Assembly (NCBI GenBank): GCA_013816485.1
Contig: JACDEI010000006.1
Coordinates: 63,139-127,138 of the forward strand
DNA from: Planctomycetota bacterium
GTDB taxonomy: Bacteria; Planctomycetota; UBA11346
Direction: 5' to 3'
DNA: 64,000 nucleotides
This document shows positions 17,491 through 29,724 of the stretch, piece by piece (position 1 is the first letter of the stretch; the number at the start of each line of letters is the position of its first letter). The translations under genes were made by a program, and so were the position numbers. Below the pieces are notes generated by a model. The model saw only the letters and a list, made by a program, of their open reading frames with translations. It was not told where the DNA came from and searched no databases.

Positions 17491-17934
17491 TCACAGCTTG
17501 TTGTTCTGCAGCACGAGGTTGATCTCACTCATCTTGGTGAGGAAAAGCTGGAGCGTACAACCGGTCTGGCCTTCGATCTCCTTGAGCACCTCCTCGGTCA
17601 GCGAACCCGCGATGGCGATGACCAGCACCGAGCCGATGGAATCCATCGGCACGAACTGGTAACGGCGCATCATCACCGGCTCAAAGATCTCCAGCAGGTC
17701 CTTCGATATCTGGTACTGCGACGGCAGGATGTAGGGGATGCCGAACTGGTTGACCAGCACAGCGACGATCTTCTCTTCGGTGATGAGCTTGTTTTGCACC
17801 AGTGTCTCGCCGAACAACAGGCCGGACTGATGCTGCATGCGCAGAGCGTCCTGCACCTGTTCGTTGCTGAGCAGCCCCTGCTCGACCAACATTTCACCGA
17901 GACGTTTCTTCACCAGACGGTTGAGAGCGACCAT
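17491..17934 (-). CDS. Stand-alone MshEN (GspE N-terminal) domain protein
   Basis: The 147-residue protein is a single MshEN domain with no ATPase part. It carries the two c-di-GMP-type motifs in good form: KRLGEMLVEQGLLSNEQVQD (about 10-29) and LLFGETLVQNKLITEEKI (about 39-56), followed by VNQFGIPYILPSQYQISKDL. The remainder matches the alpha/beta subdomain of GspE_N (FVPMDSIGSVLVIAIAGSLT). It lies between pilT and pilB in the same direction. MshEN domains bind cyclic di-GMP in MshE-type ATPases; the PilB next door lacks the key residues, so this protein may be the detached sensor for the motor, which is inference. Confidence 0.8.
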   Translation of the reverse strand: MVALNRLVKKRLGEMLVEQGLLSNEQVQDALRMQHQSGLLFGETLVQNKLITEEKIVAVLVNQFGIPYILPSQYQISKDLLEIFEPVMMRRYQFVPMDSIGSVLVIAIAGSLTEEVLKEIEGQTGCTLQLFLTKMSEINLVLQNNKL

Positions 17935-18001
17935 GGCGTGTTCCTTGCTCGGCTATGCTGCTGGGGTGCGGCTGGGGGATCTGCGGAAAATCAAACGGTT
18001 G

Positions 18002-19075
18002 TCAGACGCCGTCGCGTTGGGCGGTACGCTTGAGGTCTTCCTGGTCCGGGCTGCGCGAACACGCGTCGTCCCAACTGATCAGGTTGGCTTTGTACAATTC
18101 GAACAGGCTCTGGTTCATGGTGCGCATGCCGAGCTTCGCACCGGTCTGGATGTGCGACATGATCTGGTGGCACTTGTCGTCGCGAATCAGCGCGCGGATG
18201 GCCGAGTTCGGCACCATGATCTCGGCCGCCAGCGCGCGGCCGCGGCTGTTCATCTTCGGCAGGAGCTGCTGACAGAAGACGCCTTCCAGCACGAAAGCGA
18301 GCTGGGTACGGATCTGGTTCTGCTGGAAGGCCGGAAACACGTCGACGATGCGATTGATGGTTTCGACCGCGGAGGAGGTATGCAGCGTGGCGAAGGTCAG
18401 GTGACCGGTCTCGGCCAGCGTCAGGCCGGCCTCGATGGTTTCCTTGTCGCGCATTTCACCGATCAGCACGATGTCCGGATCCTGACGCAGCACGCGCCGC
18501 AGCGCGGAGTTGAAGCCCTGGGTGTCGGTGCCGACCTCGCGCTGGTTGACTAGGCAGCGTTTGTTGCGGTGCACGAACTCGATCGGGTCCTCGATGGTGA
18601 TGATGTGGTCCTGCATCGTCGAATTGATGAAGTCGATCATCGCCGCGAGCGTGGTGGACTTGCCGGAACCGGTCGCGCCAGTGACCAGCACCAGACCCTT
18701 GGGCAGTTCGCAGAGCTTGGTGCAGACATCCTTGGGCACACCGAGCTGGTCGAAATTGAAGATCTCGTACGGGATCGTACGCATCACCCCGCCGACCGCA
18801 CCGCGTTGTAGGAAGACGTTGACGCGGAAGCGCCCGACACCGGCCAGACCGAAGCTCATGTCGAGTTCGAGGTCCTGTTCGAAGCGCGCGATCTGCTGGC
18901 TGTCGAGCACCGAGTACATCAGCTTCTTGGTCTGGTCCGGAGCCAGCGGTTCGAGGCCCGGCAGTTCGGCCAGGGCACCGTCGACGCGCACGCGTGGCGC
19001 AGAGTTGGCGGAGAGGTGGAGATCGGAGCCCCCGCGCTCGACCATGGTGCGCAACAGTTCTTCCATCGTGATCAT
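18002..19075 (-). CDS. pilT: Twitching motility retraction ATPase PilT
   Basis: The 357-residue protein has the PilT plan: an N-terminal PAS-like domain beginning ELLRTMVERGGSDLHLSANS, Walker A GATGSGKST (about 136-144), the Asp box IITIEDPIEFVHRNKRC, Walker B IVLIGEMRDKETI and the His box HLTFATLHTSSA. The C-terminal motif AIRALIRDDK corresponds to AIRNLIRE, required for retraction. It powers pilus retraction and twitching. It is the first gene of the three-gene pilus cluster; 67 bases separate it from the MshEN protein gene. Confidence 0.94.
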   Translation of the reverse strand: MITMEELLRTMVERGGSDLHLSANSAPRVRVDGALAELPGLEPLAPDQTKKLMYSVLDSQQIARFEQDLELDMSFGLAGVGRFRVNVFLQRGAVGGVMRTIPYEIFNFDQLGVPKDVCTKLCELPKGLVLVTGATGSGKSTTLAAMIDFINSTMQDHIITIEDPIEFVHRNKRCLVNQREVGTDTQGFNSALRRVLRQDPDIVLIGEMRDKETIEAGLTLAETGHLTFATLHTSSAVETINRIVDVFPAFQQNQIRTQLAFVLEGVFCQQLLPKMNSRGRALAAEIMVPNSAIRALIRDDKCHQIMSHIQTGAKLGMRTMNQSLFELYKANLISWDDACSRSPDQEDLKRTAQRDGV

Positions 19076-19312
19076 GCCGCTGTCCCTTCAGGGTTCTCGC
19101 GGCGTACTCTGGCGATCCAGGGCAGCGGGTGCAAGTGCCGGGGAGTGGTGCAGATGCGCAGCGTGCGCCTAACGGCCCACGGGCGCGGAGTGCGAGGTGC
19201 GGTGTGCAGAGTACGGAGTTGAGACTACCACGCTGCCATGGCGACATTTCCGTGCTGCTACGGCGGTCCAACCCCGCACGAGCGCGCAGCGCGACCGCAC
19301 TCCGCACGGCTG

Positions 19313-20332
19313 TCAGGGCATGGCAAGCTGATACACCGGCACCACCCAGGCCTTGGCCCGGGCCGCGGCGGCGAGGATGCGCGTGCGCACCTGGATATCC
19401 TGATCACGTGGCGTGGCCGCCGCGACCTGCACCGCCACCGCCCGCAACGCCGGCGTGGCAGCGGCACCGTAGTGGGTCGCGAGCAGGGCATCGAGTGCAG
19501 CGTCGTTCAGCGCCACGCCGCCATGGGTCAGTCCGCCGCCGGCATCCATCACCAGCGTGAGCGGCAGCGTGGTCTTGCGGAACACCAGCCGCACCTTCGT
19601 GCCGGCTGGTGGGCAGATCGCGCTGTTGGCTTCGAAATGTTTGTCGAAGCCCGCGCCTGGTGACGGGCTGGCAATCAACGCATCCGGTTCATCGACCACG
19701 CCGACCACGCTCTTGGTGTTGTCGAGCATGAAACGCTCCTGGCGCACCGGCCGGCCATCGGGCGCGGTCTCATCGACCACCAGGAAACGGCTGCCGGTGT
19801 AGATGAACGGCAGCGGCGGATAGGCCTTGTCGGTGATGCGGTCGCGCACCAAGCAGCTCGCATCAATGGCCAGCCAGGTGCCCGGCGCATCCAGCGACTC
19901 CCATTCCATCACCACCTGGAGCGGCGTGCCGCGACCGGGATGGCCGGTGGCTTCGGGCGCGGTCATGCCATCAGTGAGGCCGAGCGCGGCGATGAACGCC
20001 GCCTTCACCAACTGACCGTTGGCGGCATCAAGACGCACTAGGCTTTCATGGGTCTTGCCGGTGGCGAGGCAGGCGAGCACCTCCATGCCATCGACCGGTC
20101 CCTGATCGATGATGACCACGCCGCTCAGCGCCACGCTGTCGCCGATGGCGACCAGCACACCGGGAGCGAACTCCTTGAGCGCGGTCGGTGCCGCGATCTT
20201 GGCCGGTTTGCTGCGTGGCAGTTCCGGCAGCGCCAGGAGCGGATCGGGCGCATCGCCCGCATGCAGGGCGGTGGTACCACCCAGCACGGCGAGCAGGAGA
20301 GCGGGAAGGAACCGGCGCAGGAGGGTGTTCAT
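19313..20332 (-). CDS. Secreted YdjY-domain protein
   Basis: The 339-residue protein has a signal peptide (LLRRFLPALLLAVLGGTTAL, cleavage near 25). At about 65-145 the pattern VVIIDQGPVDGMEVLACLAT, GKTHESLVRLDA and KAAFIAALGL matches YdjY domains, where an E/D..ACL...K.HES motif is typical. The long C-terminal part, with GSRFLVVDETAPDGRP and NSAICPPAGTKVRLVF, is not recognised. YdjY proteins are common and uncharacterised in planctomycetes. It is a lone gene between pilT and the DUF1611 gene. The function is unknown. Confidence 0.7.
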   Translation of the reverse strand: MNTLLRRFLPALLLAVLGGTTALHAGDAPDPLLALPELPRSKPAKIAAPTALKEFAPGVLVAIGDSVALSGVVIIDQGPVDGMEVLACLATGKTHESLVRLDAANGQLVKAAFIAALGLTDGMTAPEATGHPGRGTPLQVVMEWESLDAPGTWLAIDASCLVRDRITDKAYPPLPFIYTGSRFLVVDETAPDGRPVRQERFMLDNTKSVVGVVDEPDALIASPSPGAGFDKHFEANSAICPPAGTKVRLVFRKTTLPLTLVMDAGGGLTHGGVALNDAALDALLATHYGAAATPALRAVAVQVAAATPRDQDIQVRTRILAAAARAKAWVVPVYQLAMP

Positions 20333-20513
20333 GGGCGACTCGATGGCGGGACCCTAGCATCGGCCATGCCGCCCACCACCACACGAGCGAGGCGATGCTG
20401 TCCGTGTGGTCGACACCCGGAAACACCGCTGTGCAACCGTGCGACAGCGTGGACCGCACCACGATGGACGGGCACCGGCTGGGAGGGGCGACGGGCGAAG
20501 CCGCGAACGGCAG

Positions 20514-21647
20514 TCAGCGTTTGGCGCTGGCCTTGGATTTGGCCTTGGACCTGGACTTGGAGTGGCCGCGCCGTTCTGCGCCGGCTGATTCCCAGGCCGC
20601 CAGCACCGCGTCAGCCAGTTCAGCGCAACCGCGATTGCCGGTCAGATCGCGTACCACGTCGGCGCACGGCAGGCCAGTGACCTTGCGCGCCGCGTCGATC
20701 TCCGCTTGCGCGTTCTTGAGATCGAGGCCCAGGGTGTTGAGCGCCACCGCCACCACCTTGCCCGGATGCAGCGGTGCGAGCATCTCCTCGTACAGCCGGC
20801 GATAGACCGGCAGCGGTGGGATCGCCACATCGGTATGGCGATGGTGCGTGCGTGTGGGCGCGTGGCAGAGGATCATCGCGTCGGGACAACTGCCGTGCAG
20901 CAACGACAGCGCCACGCCCGAATACGGTGGCGACAACAACGCATCCTGGCCTTCGATGATGAGGATGTCGCCGTGGCGGGCTTCACTGAGCACCGAGCGT
21001 TCCACCGCGCCGGAAGCGAAGTTGGAGATCACGCGATCGACGCACACCCCACGACCGGTGACCAGTTTGCCGTCCTGGCCGGTGCAGACGAAGCGCGCCT
21101 TGATGCCGCGTGCTTCGAGGTGACGCGTCAGCTCCAGAGCGACGGTGGTCTTGCCGATGCTCGCATCGGTACCAACCACCAGCACGCGGTAGGCGGTGGT
21201 CTCGCGCGCCAGGGCTTTCCCGATCGGGAAGTCCTCGTTCGGCAGCTTGCGCAGGTTGACCAGTTCGATCGCATAACGTGCGGCCAGCGCCACCATGTTG
21301 GGATCGCCGGCGATACTCTCCTGCAGACCGCTGATGATGCCGATGCGCTGACGGATCGCATCGTAGACCTGGATCTTCAGATCATCCGGCAGGTAACCGC
21401 CAGGCGTGGCGATACCGATCACCAGCCAGTCGATGCCAAGCTCCACCGCCTCCTGCACCGTGGCGAGGATCGGGATGCCGGCACCGACCCCGGTGAGCGC
21501 CTGGAGGTCCTGGCCCGCATGTTTCGCATCGATCACGCACACCACGTCGTCTGGACGGAAGCGCAGCATGCCCATCGCGGTCTTGTTGCGGTAGATGTCG
21601 AGCCCGCCTTGCGTCAGCAGGGCGAGGCGGCGATAGAGCGTCGTCAT
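20514..21647 (-). CDS. DUF1611 family P-loop protein (DgcN-like)
   Basis: The 377-residue protein has an N-terminal Rossmann-like domain (VVCVIDAKHAGQDLQALTG, LVIGIATPGGYLPDD) and a C-terminal P-loop domain with Walker A VGTDASIGKTTVALEL (about 157-172), then RFVCTGQDGKLVTG and ILIIEGQDALLSPPYSG. This is the DUF1611 (DUF1611_N plus DUF1611_C) arrangement. One characterised member, DgcN, acts in D-glutamate metabolism together with DgcA, an epimerase, but no dgcA is adjacent here, so the reaction cannot be assigned. The lysine/serine-rich tail (KSRSKAKSKASAKR) is unusual. Confidence 0.8.
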   Translation of the reverse strand: MTTLYRRLALLTQGGLDIYRNKTAMGMLRFRPDDVVCVIDAKHAGQDLQALTGVGAGIPILATVQEAVELGIDWLVIGIATPGGYLPDDLKIQVYDAIRQRIGIISGLQESIAGDPNMVALAARYAIELVNLRKLPNEDFPIGKALARETTAYRVLVVGTDASIGKTTVALELTRHLEARGIKARFVCTGQDGKLVTGRGVCVDRVISNFASGAVERSVLSEARHGDILIIEGQDALLSPPYSGVALSLLHGSCPDAMILCHAPTRTHHRHTDVAIPPLPVYRRLYEEMLAPLHPGKVVAVALNTLGLDLKNAQAEIDAARKVTGLPCADVVRDLTGNRGCAELADAVLAAWESAGAERRGHSKSRSKAKSKASAKR

Positions 21648-21844
21648 GGCACGGACTATGGTGAGCGTGCGGGCGGGGGAAGATGCGAGCTACGAGCGGA
21701 CCTACGGCCACGCACGGCGAGCGCGCCTGCGGCAGCGCGCTGCGAGCGGGCTGCGCCCGCGCCAGGAGGCTTCGCCGCGGGAGCGTAGCGAACTCGACGC
21801 GCGTAGCTCGAAGCAGGAGCGAAGCGACCTCGACGCCAGCAGTG

Positions 21845-22948
21845 CTACAGCGAACGTCCGATCGCCTCGCTGATCGACTTCATCCCGTTCTTCTCCAACA
21901 AACGCACCAGCCCGCGGTTGATGCGCCCGACCAGGCCTGGTCCGTGGTAGACCAGCGCGCTGTAGACCTGCACCAGGGTGGCACCGTGGCTGAGCTTTTC
22001 CCACGCCGCATCCGCGCTGTCGACGCCACCGACGCCGATCACCGGCACCCGGCGCGCTGCCGGTTGCGCCAACACCCGACGCGCAACCCGCGCCAGCACC
22101 GCAGTTGAACGTGCACGCAGTGGCGCACCCGACAGACCACCGGCGCCGATGCCGTCGACGCGCAGCACCTGGGTGCGCAGACCCGTGCGGGTGATGGTGG
22201 TGTTGGTGGCGATCAGGCCGTTGCAGCCGGTTTCCAGCGCCACCTCGACCGCGGCGTCGATGCCTTCATCGCTGAGGTCCGGCGCGATCTTCAGCAGCAG
22301 CGGTTTTCCGGCGGCGACCGTGTCGAGCGTGGCGCGCACGCCGGCGAGCAGCGGACGCAGGTGCGCCTCGCCTTGCAGATCGCGCAGTCCAGGAGTGTTC
22401 GGGCTCGACACGTTGACCACCACGTAATCCGCCAGCGCACCGAGCGCGCGCACCGAGACCTCGTAATCGGAGAGCGCCGCGCCGAGATCGACGACCTTCG
22501 ACTTGCCCAGGTTGATGCCGAGCACACATGCCGGTCGGCACGCGGCGTAACGCTGCGCCAGACGCGCAGCGACCACAGCGGCGCCGTGGTTGTTGAAACC
22601 CATGCGGTTGATCACCGCACGATCTTCGATCAGACGGAACAGACGCGGTTTGGGATTCCCAGGTTGCCCCTGACCGGTGACGGTGCCGATCTCGACGTGC
22701 GAGAAACCACACGCCGCTAGCGCATCGATCGCCACGCCGTTTTTGTCCAAGCCGGCGGCCAGGCCAATGGGGCTGACGAAGTCCTGGCCCCACACCCGCT
22801 GGGCGAGCGCGGGATGGGTGTAACCGTACAATCCACGCAGCAGGCGCAGCGGTGCCGCATGGTGCAGGGATCCCATCAGCAGGTTGTGCGCGACCTCCGG
22901 GTCGAGGCGGAAGAGCAACGGCTTGAGCAACGTGGTGTAGGCATCCAT
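21845..22948 (-). CDS. pyrD: Dihydroorotate dehydrogenase (quinone), class 2
   Basis: The 367-residue protein is full length and shows class 2 features: an N-terminal membrane-associating helical segment (LLKPLLFRLDPEVAHNLLMG), then VSPIGLAAGLDKNGVAID, HVEIGTVTGQGQPGNPKPRL and RMGFNNHGAAVVAARL. The catalytic-serine region is VVVNVSSPNTPGLRDLQ. The FMN phosphate site includes VIGVGGVDSADAAWEKLSHG. It oxidises dihydroorotate to orotate in pyrimidine synthesis with electrons passed to quinone at the inner membrane. No other pyr genes adjoin it. Confidence 0.94.
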   Translation of the reverse strand: MDAYTTLLKPLLFRLDPEVAHNLLMGSLHHAAPLRLLRGLYGYTHPALAQRVWGQDFVSPIGLAAGLDKNGVAIDALAACGFSHVEIGTVTGQGQPGNPKPRLFRLIEDRAVINRMGFNNHGAAVVAARLAQRYAACRPACVLGINLGKSKVVDLGAALSDYEVSVRALGALADYVVVNVSSPNTPGLRDLQGEAHLRPLLAGVRATLDTVAAGKPLLLKIAPDLSDEGIDAAVEVALETGCNGLIATNTTITRTGLRTQVLRVDGIGAGGLSGAPLRARSTAVLARVARRVLAQPAARRVPVIGVGGVDSADAAWEKLSHGATLVQVYSALVYHGPGLVGRINRGLVRLLEKNGMKSISEAIGRSL

Positions 22949-23317
22949 GGCGGGTCGGGGAAGCTAGCAGGGTGCTGAAAAAGCACACTGTGGGGTTGCC
23001 CGGGGGGCTTCCCCCTCGCTTGAGGAAACACCCTTTCCCTCGGCGTTTTCGGCGACCTCGGCGGTTCATCTGCTCTTTGCAGGGTTACAGTTCATTAACC
23101 TACGATGTGCAGATGGGTCGCCTACCGGGCAGCCAAGACCAACACCAAGGCGAGCACCGGCACCCAACATTGATCATACATCCTGCATTCTGCAGGCCGG
23201 ACAGACGCCGGCGATGCGATTGTGCAAAGCGATACCGTCGTGAGTGCGTCGTCGTTTTGATGCCCGTTGGCATGGATCCGGCTTGGTCCAAAACAGCACC
23301 CAATACGGAGCCACCTC
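22949..23317. other. Intergenic region between pyrD and the aconitase operon
   Basis: About 370 bases without a gene on either strand that I can support. Near pyrD a stretch of short words (CTCGGCGTTTTCGGCGACCTCGGCGG, interrupted) resembles a degenerate tandem repeat of a CGGCG nonamer. The far end should hold the promoter of the operon that starts at 23318, but no clear -10/-35 pair was seen. Confidence 0.5.
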
Positions 23318-23718
23318 ATGAGCAGCCGCAAGAAGAGGGCGACAATCGCAGGAAAACCGGCCATCAGGAAAAAGACGGCGGCGCGCCGCCAGACGTCCAG
23401 GCAAACCACAGCCGTGAAATTCCCTGCGCGTGGAGTCAGCAATTCCGCAAGTCCGATGACGGTTGATGAACTCGACTACGGCCATCAACGCGATGCCTCC
23501 GATGTCGACCGTGACGGGCGCCAGCGTAGCGACCTCATGGATGAAACCGCACGCAGTCCTCTTGATCGTCATCGCGAACGCCTCACCGCGGTGGAGCCCG
23601 AAGAGGACAACGTCCGTGACGACGACGACGATCCGGACACCGTGGAGGAACTGCGCGGCCAGGCCATCGCCGAGCAGGATGCCACCAACAACGATGAACG
23701 AGCGTTAGGCGGACGTTG

Positions 23719-23719
<1 letters not shown>
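23318..23719 (+). CDS. Small bipolar protein (basic N-terminus, acidic C-terminus), coupled to aconitase
   Basis: From the ATG at 23318 (GGAG seven bases upstream) the protein has 133 residues. Residues 2-40 are strongly basic (SSRKKRATIAGKPAIRKKTA), while residues 48-125 are strongly acidic (EPEEDNVRDDDDDPDTVEEL). No signal peptide or membrane segment is visible. The stop TGA overlaps the aconitase start region, so translation is coupled. I do not recognise the family. Nothing shows a function; an ordered charge split of this kind occurs in nucleic-acid-binding or chaperone-like small proteins, which is only an analogy. Confidence 0.65.
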
Positions 23720-26603
<2,884 letters not shown>

Positions 26604-26607
<4 letters not shown>

Positions 26608-28037
26608 CCATGCATACGCGCACGGAACAGGATGCCTTCGGCGAGGTCGTCGTCCCATCTGAGCGGTTGTGGGGAGCCCAGACCCAGCGCTCGTTGGAGC
26701 TGTTCTGCATTTCGCACGAGCGCATGCCGCATGAACTCATTGTCGCCATCGCCTGGACCAAACGTGCCGCCGCCATCGCCAATCGTGATCTGGCGCTGCT
26801 CGATCCGCAACGGGCCCAAGCCATCGTGCGCGCCGCCGACGAGATCATCGCGGGACAACACACCGCTGAGTTCCCGTTGGTGGTCTGGCAGACCGGCTCG
26901 GGGACGCAGACCCACATGAACCTCAACGAGGTGCTCGCCCATCGTGGGACCCAGCTCCTGCGCGAGCTGCAACCCGACGCCGCGTGCCTCGGTCATCATG
27001 ACGAGGTCAATCGCGGGCAGTCTTCCAATGACGTCATTCCGACGGCGATGCACTTGGCAGCGGTGCTCGGCATCGTCCACCGTCTGCAACCGGTGTTGGA
27101 TGCGTTGCGGCTCACCTTCCTGCGCCAGACGGAGGAATTCCGCGACTGTCTGAAACTTGGACGCACCCACCTGCAAGACGCCACGCCGATCACGCTCGGG
27201 CAGGAGTTCTCTGGCTACGCCGCACAAATGACACACGCCGCCAAAGGCATCAGCGCCACCTTGGCTCCGCTCCATGAGCTCGCCATCGGCGGCACCGCGG
27301 TCGGCACCGGCCTCAACACCCATCCGGAATTCGGCCGGCGAGTGGCCGTGGAACTCGCTCGGACGCTGGGACTGCCGTTCCGCGAAGCAGACAACCGCTT
27401 TGCTGCGTTGGCGTCGCACGATGCCCTGGTGCAGGCACATGGCGCGCTCAAAACCCTCGCCGTCGCCGCGATCAAGATCGCCAACGACATCCGTTGGCTG
27501 TCGTCGGGACCACGAGCAGGACTGGGTGAAATCTCCCTGCCGGCAAACGAGCCCGGCAGTTCGATCATGGCCGGGAAGGTCAATCCTACGCAGTGCGAGG
27601 CGCTGGTGATGGCCGCTTATCAAGTCATGGGCAACGACGTGACCATCGCCTTGGCGGGCAGCGCGGGGAATTTCGAACTCAACGTCTGCAAACCGCTCAT
27701 CGCCCACGCCTTCTGTCAGAGCGTGCGCTTGCTGAGCGACGCGCTCGACGGCTTTCATCGCCACTGCGTACGCGGCATCCGCGCAAATCGTGCGCACATG
27801 CGCGAGCTGCTCGCGCGTTCACTCATGCTCGCCACCGCGCTGGTCCCACACCTTGGGTACCAACGCACCGCCACCATTGTTCAGCGTGCGGAGCAGGACG
27901 GCACGTCCCTGCGCACAGCGGCGCTCGCGTCCGGGTTGATCGACGCCACGGATTTCGATCGCTGGGTGCGTGTCGAGGATATGCTCGCCCCCTCGTCGCC
28001 GGTGCCGGTTGCAGGGGACACGCCACCCGTTGAGTGA
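26604..28037 (+). CDS. fumC: Fumarate hydratase class II
   Basis: The 477-residue protein has the fumarase/aspartase signature GSSIMAGKVNPTQCEAL (from about 315), the N-terminal TERD-like start RTEQDAFGEVVVPSERLWGA, the substrate motif GSGTQTHMNLNEV and HLQDATPITLGQEFSGYAAQ. These fit class II fumarase, which hydrates fumarate to L-malate in the cytoplasm and needs no iron-sulfur cluster. Its ATG overlaps the aconitase stop by four bases, so the two TCA enzymes and the small upstream protein are translated as a coupled operon. Residues 1-2 may not be used, because a second ATG follows at 26610. Confidence 0.94.
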
Positions 28038-28225
28038 TGTTGCCTGAGCTGCCGGGAATCGTGCACATCCGCTGATCCAGCCGGCAGCCGTCTAGCGGAT
28101 TGCCTCGGCAACCGGCCACTACGCCCCATCCAAGAGTCGGCGGCCGCCGGCAGCAGCACGACCAGGTTGACCAGGGTTACTGGAATCCCGCTCAGCGTCT
28201 GATATCAGGACCAGTATATCCGATT

Positions 28226-29620
28226 ATGCGAACCCCGTCCGCCCACCTCCTGGCCCTGCTGACGCTGCCTGCGGCGCTCGCGGTCCTGTTGAGTTGCGGC
28301 GAGGCCACGCGCGCGGCGAGCGCGCCGATGGACGCACCACCGATTGCGGCAGCGGCCGCGCTCCCGCCAGCCGAACCGCTCCTGAACCTGCCGACCTACG
28401 CGCAGGAGGCGATGCCGCGGCTGTTGTCAGAGACCGGCGTGTTCAGCGACACCGCCACGCTGACGCCGGTCGCCGGCCTCCTGCCCTACGAAGTGAACGC
28501 CGCGTTGTGGACCGATGGCGCGCGTAAACAGCGCTGGCTGCTGGTACCGCAGGACCACCGCCAGGGCGACGATGGCCGCACGATCTCCTTCTCGACCCAC
28601 GGCGAGTGGTACTTCCCCAGCGGCACGGTGGCGGTGAAACAGTTCGACCTGCCGATGGACGCGCGCGATCCGACGATCGTACGCCGGCTGGAGACGCGCA
28701 TCCTGATCCGTGGCCTCGATGGGCTGATCTTCGGTGCGACCTACCGCTGGCGCGACGATCAACGCGACGCCGAACTGCTCAACGAGAGTCGCAACGAGGA
28801 CCTCACCATCACCAGCGCCGATGGCTCCACACACACGCAGCGCTGGACCTATCCCGGTCGCAGCGATTGCCTGACCTGCCACAACCGCACCGCCGGTGGA
28901 CTGCTGGGCATCAACACCAGGCAACTCAACCGCCCTGGGCACGACGGCGTCAACCAGCTCGCCGCGTGGAACGCCCGCGGCCTGTTCGATCCTGCATTCC
29001 CGCAGGAACAGCTTGCTGACCTGCCGCGGCTGCCGGCCTACGACGATCCGCGTACGCCGGTGGTCGAGCGCGTGCGGTCGTACCTCGACGCCAATTGCAG
29101 CCATTGCCATCGCCCAGGCGCGATGGTCTTCAGCAGCTACGACGCGCGCTACGAGACGCCGCTGGAGCGCCAGAACCTGCTGCACGCGCGCCCGGTCAAC
29201 GACTACGGCATCGATCGCGCCCGCTACGTGAAGCCTAACGATCCGTGGCGCTCGATGCTGCTCGTGCGGCTGGAGAAAAACGACACCATGAAAATGCCGC
29301 CGCTGGGGCGCAACGTGGTCGACCAGCGCGCGATCGCCCTGCTGCGCGAATGGATCACCAGCATGGAAGGACTACAGACCCTGCCACCGGTGGTGGTCAC
29401 CCTGCATGGCGATCCGACCACCGGCGCGGTCGAGGTCCACGCCACCCACAGCGATCCGCTGGCGGAACTGCACTACACGCTCGATGGCGCGATCCCCGAC
29501 GACGACTCGCCGCGTTACACCACGCCGTTGCAGCTCACCGCGCCCAGCAGCCTTCGCATCAAGGCTATCCGCGAGGGTTTCTTCAGCAGCGTGGCGGTAC
29601 CGGTGATGATCGGGAGATGA
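28226..29620 (+). CDS. Diheme c-type cytochrome (SO2930/TIGR03806-like) with chitobiase-like C-terminal domain
   Basis: The 464-residue protein starts at the ATG at 28226 with a lipoprotein-like signal (LLALLTLPAALAVLLSC). The body fits the TIGR03806-type proteins: EVNAALWTDGARKQRWL, HGEWYFPSGTVAVKQFDLP and LETRILIRGLDG, with two heme sites, CLTCH (about 214) and CSHCH (about 290). The C-terminus (about 405-458) reads LAELHYTLDGAIPDDDSPRY and AFASR-like strands, resembling the small domain found at the C-terminus of chitobiase and other sugar-active proteins. It probably passes electrons in the periplasm or on the surface. The fusion to a carbohydrate-type domain hints at sugar oxidation, which is inference. 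Confidence 0.8.
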   Translation: MRTPSAHLLALLTLPAALAVLLSCGEATRAASAPMDAPPIAAAAALPPAEPLLNLPTYAQEAMPRLLSETGVFSDTATLTPVAGLLPYEVNAALWTDGARKQRWLLVPQDHRQGDDGRTISFSTHGEWYFPSGTVAVKQFDLPMDARDPTIVRRLETRILIRGLDGLIFGATYRWRDDQRDAELLNESRNEDLTITSADGSTHTQRWTYPGRSDCLTCHNRTAGGLLGINTRQLNRPGHDGVNQLAAWNARGLFDPAFPQEQLADLPRLPAYDDPRTPVVERVRSYLDANCSHCHRPGAMVFSSYDARYETPLERQNLLHARPVNDYGIDRARYVKPNDPWRSMLLVRLEKNDTMKMPPLGRNVVDQRAIALLREWITSMEGLQTLPPVVVTLHGDPTTGAVEVHATHSDPLAELHYTLDGAIPDDDSPRYTTPLQLTAPSSLRIKAIREGFFSSVAVPVMIGR

Positions 29621-29628
29621 TTGCCACG

Positions 29629-29724
29629 GACTACAGACTACAGACTACAGACTACAGACTACAGGCCACACGACACACGTCAGTCGCGGACCTGTAGCCC
29701 GTGACCTGTAGCCTGTAGCCTGTC
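29629..29724. repeat. Heptamer inverted element between convergent genes (GACTACA / CCTGTAG)
   Basis: GACTACA repeats five times (29629-29663) and ends in GGCCACA; after about 25 bases CCTGTAG and CCCGTGA words repeat to 29724. The two halves are complementary and kept in seven-base register. Genes end at 29620 on the plus strand and 29723 on the minus strand, so the element fills the whole gap and even reaches the kinase stop. Confidence 0.85.

Noticed and set aside
23122..23442. Minus-strand frame with hydrophobic segments between pyrD and the aconitase operon
   Set aside because: It overlaps the better-supported basic/acidic small gene on the other strand and lacks a convincing ribosome binding site.
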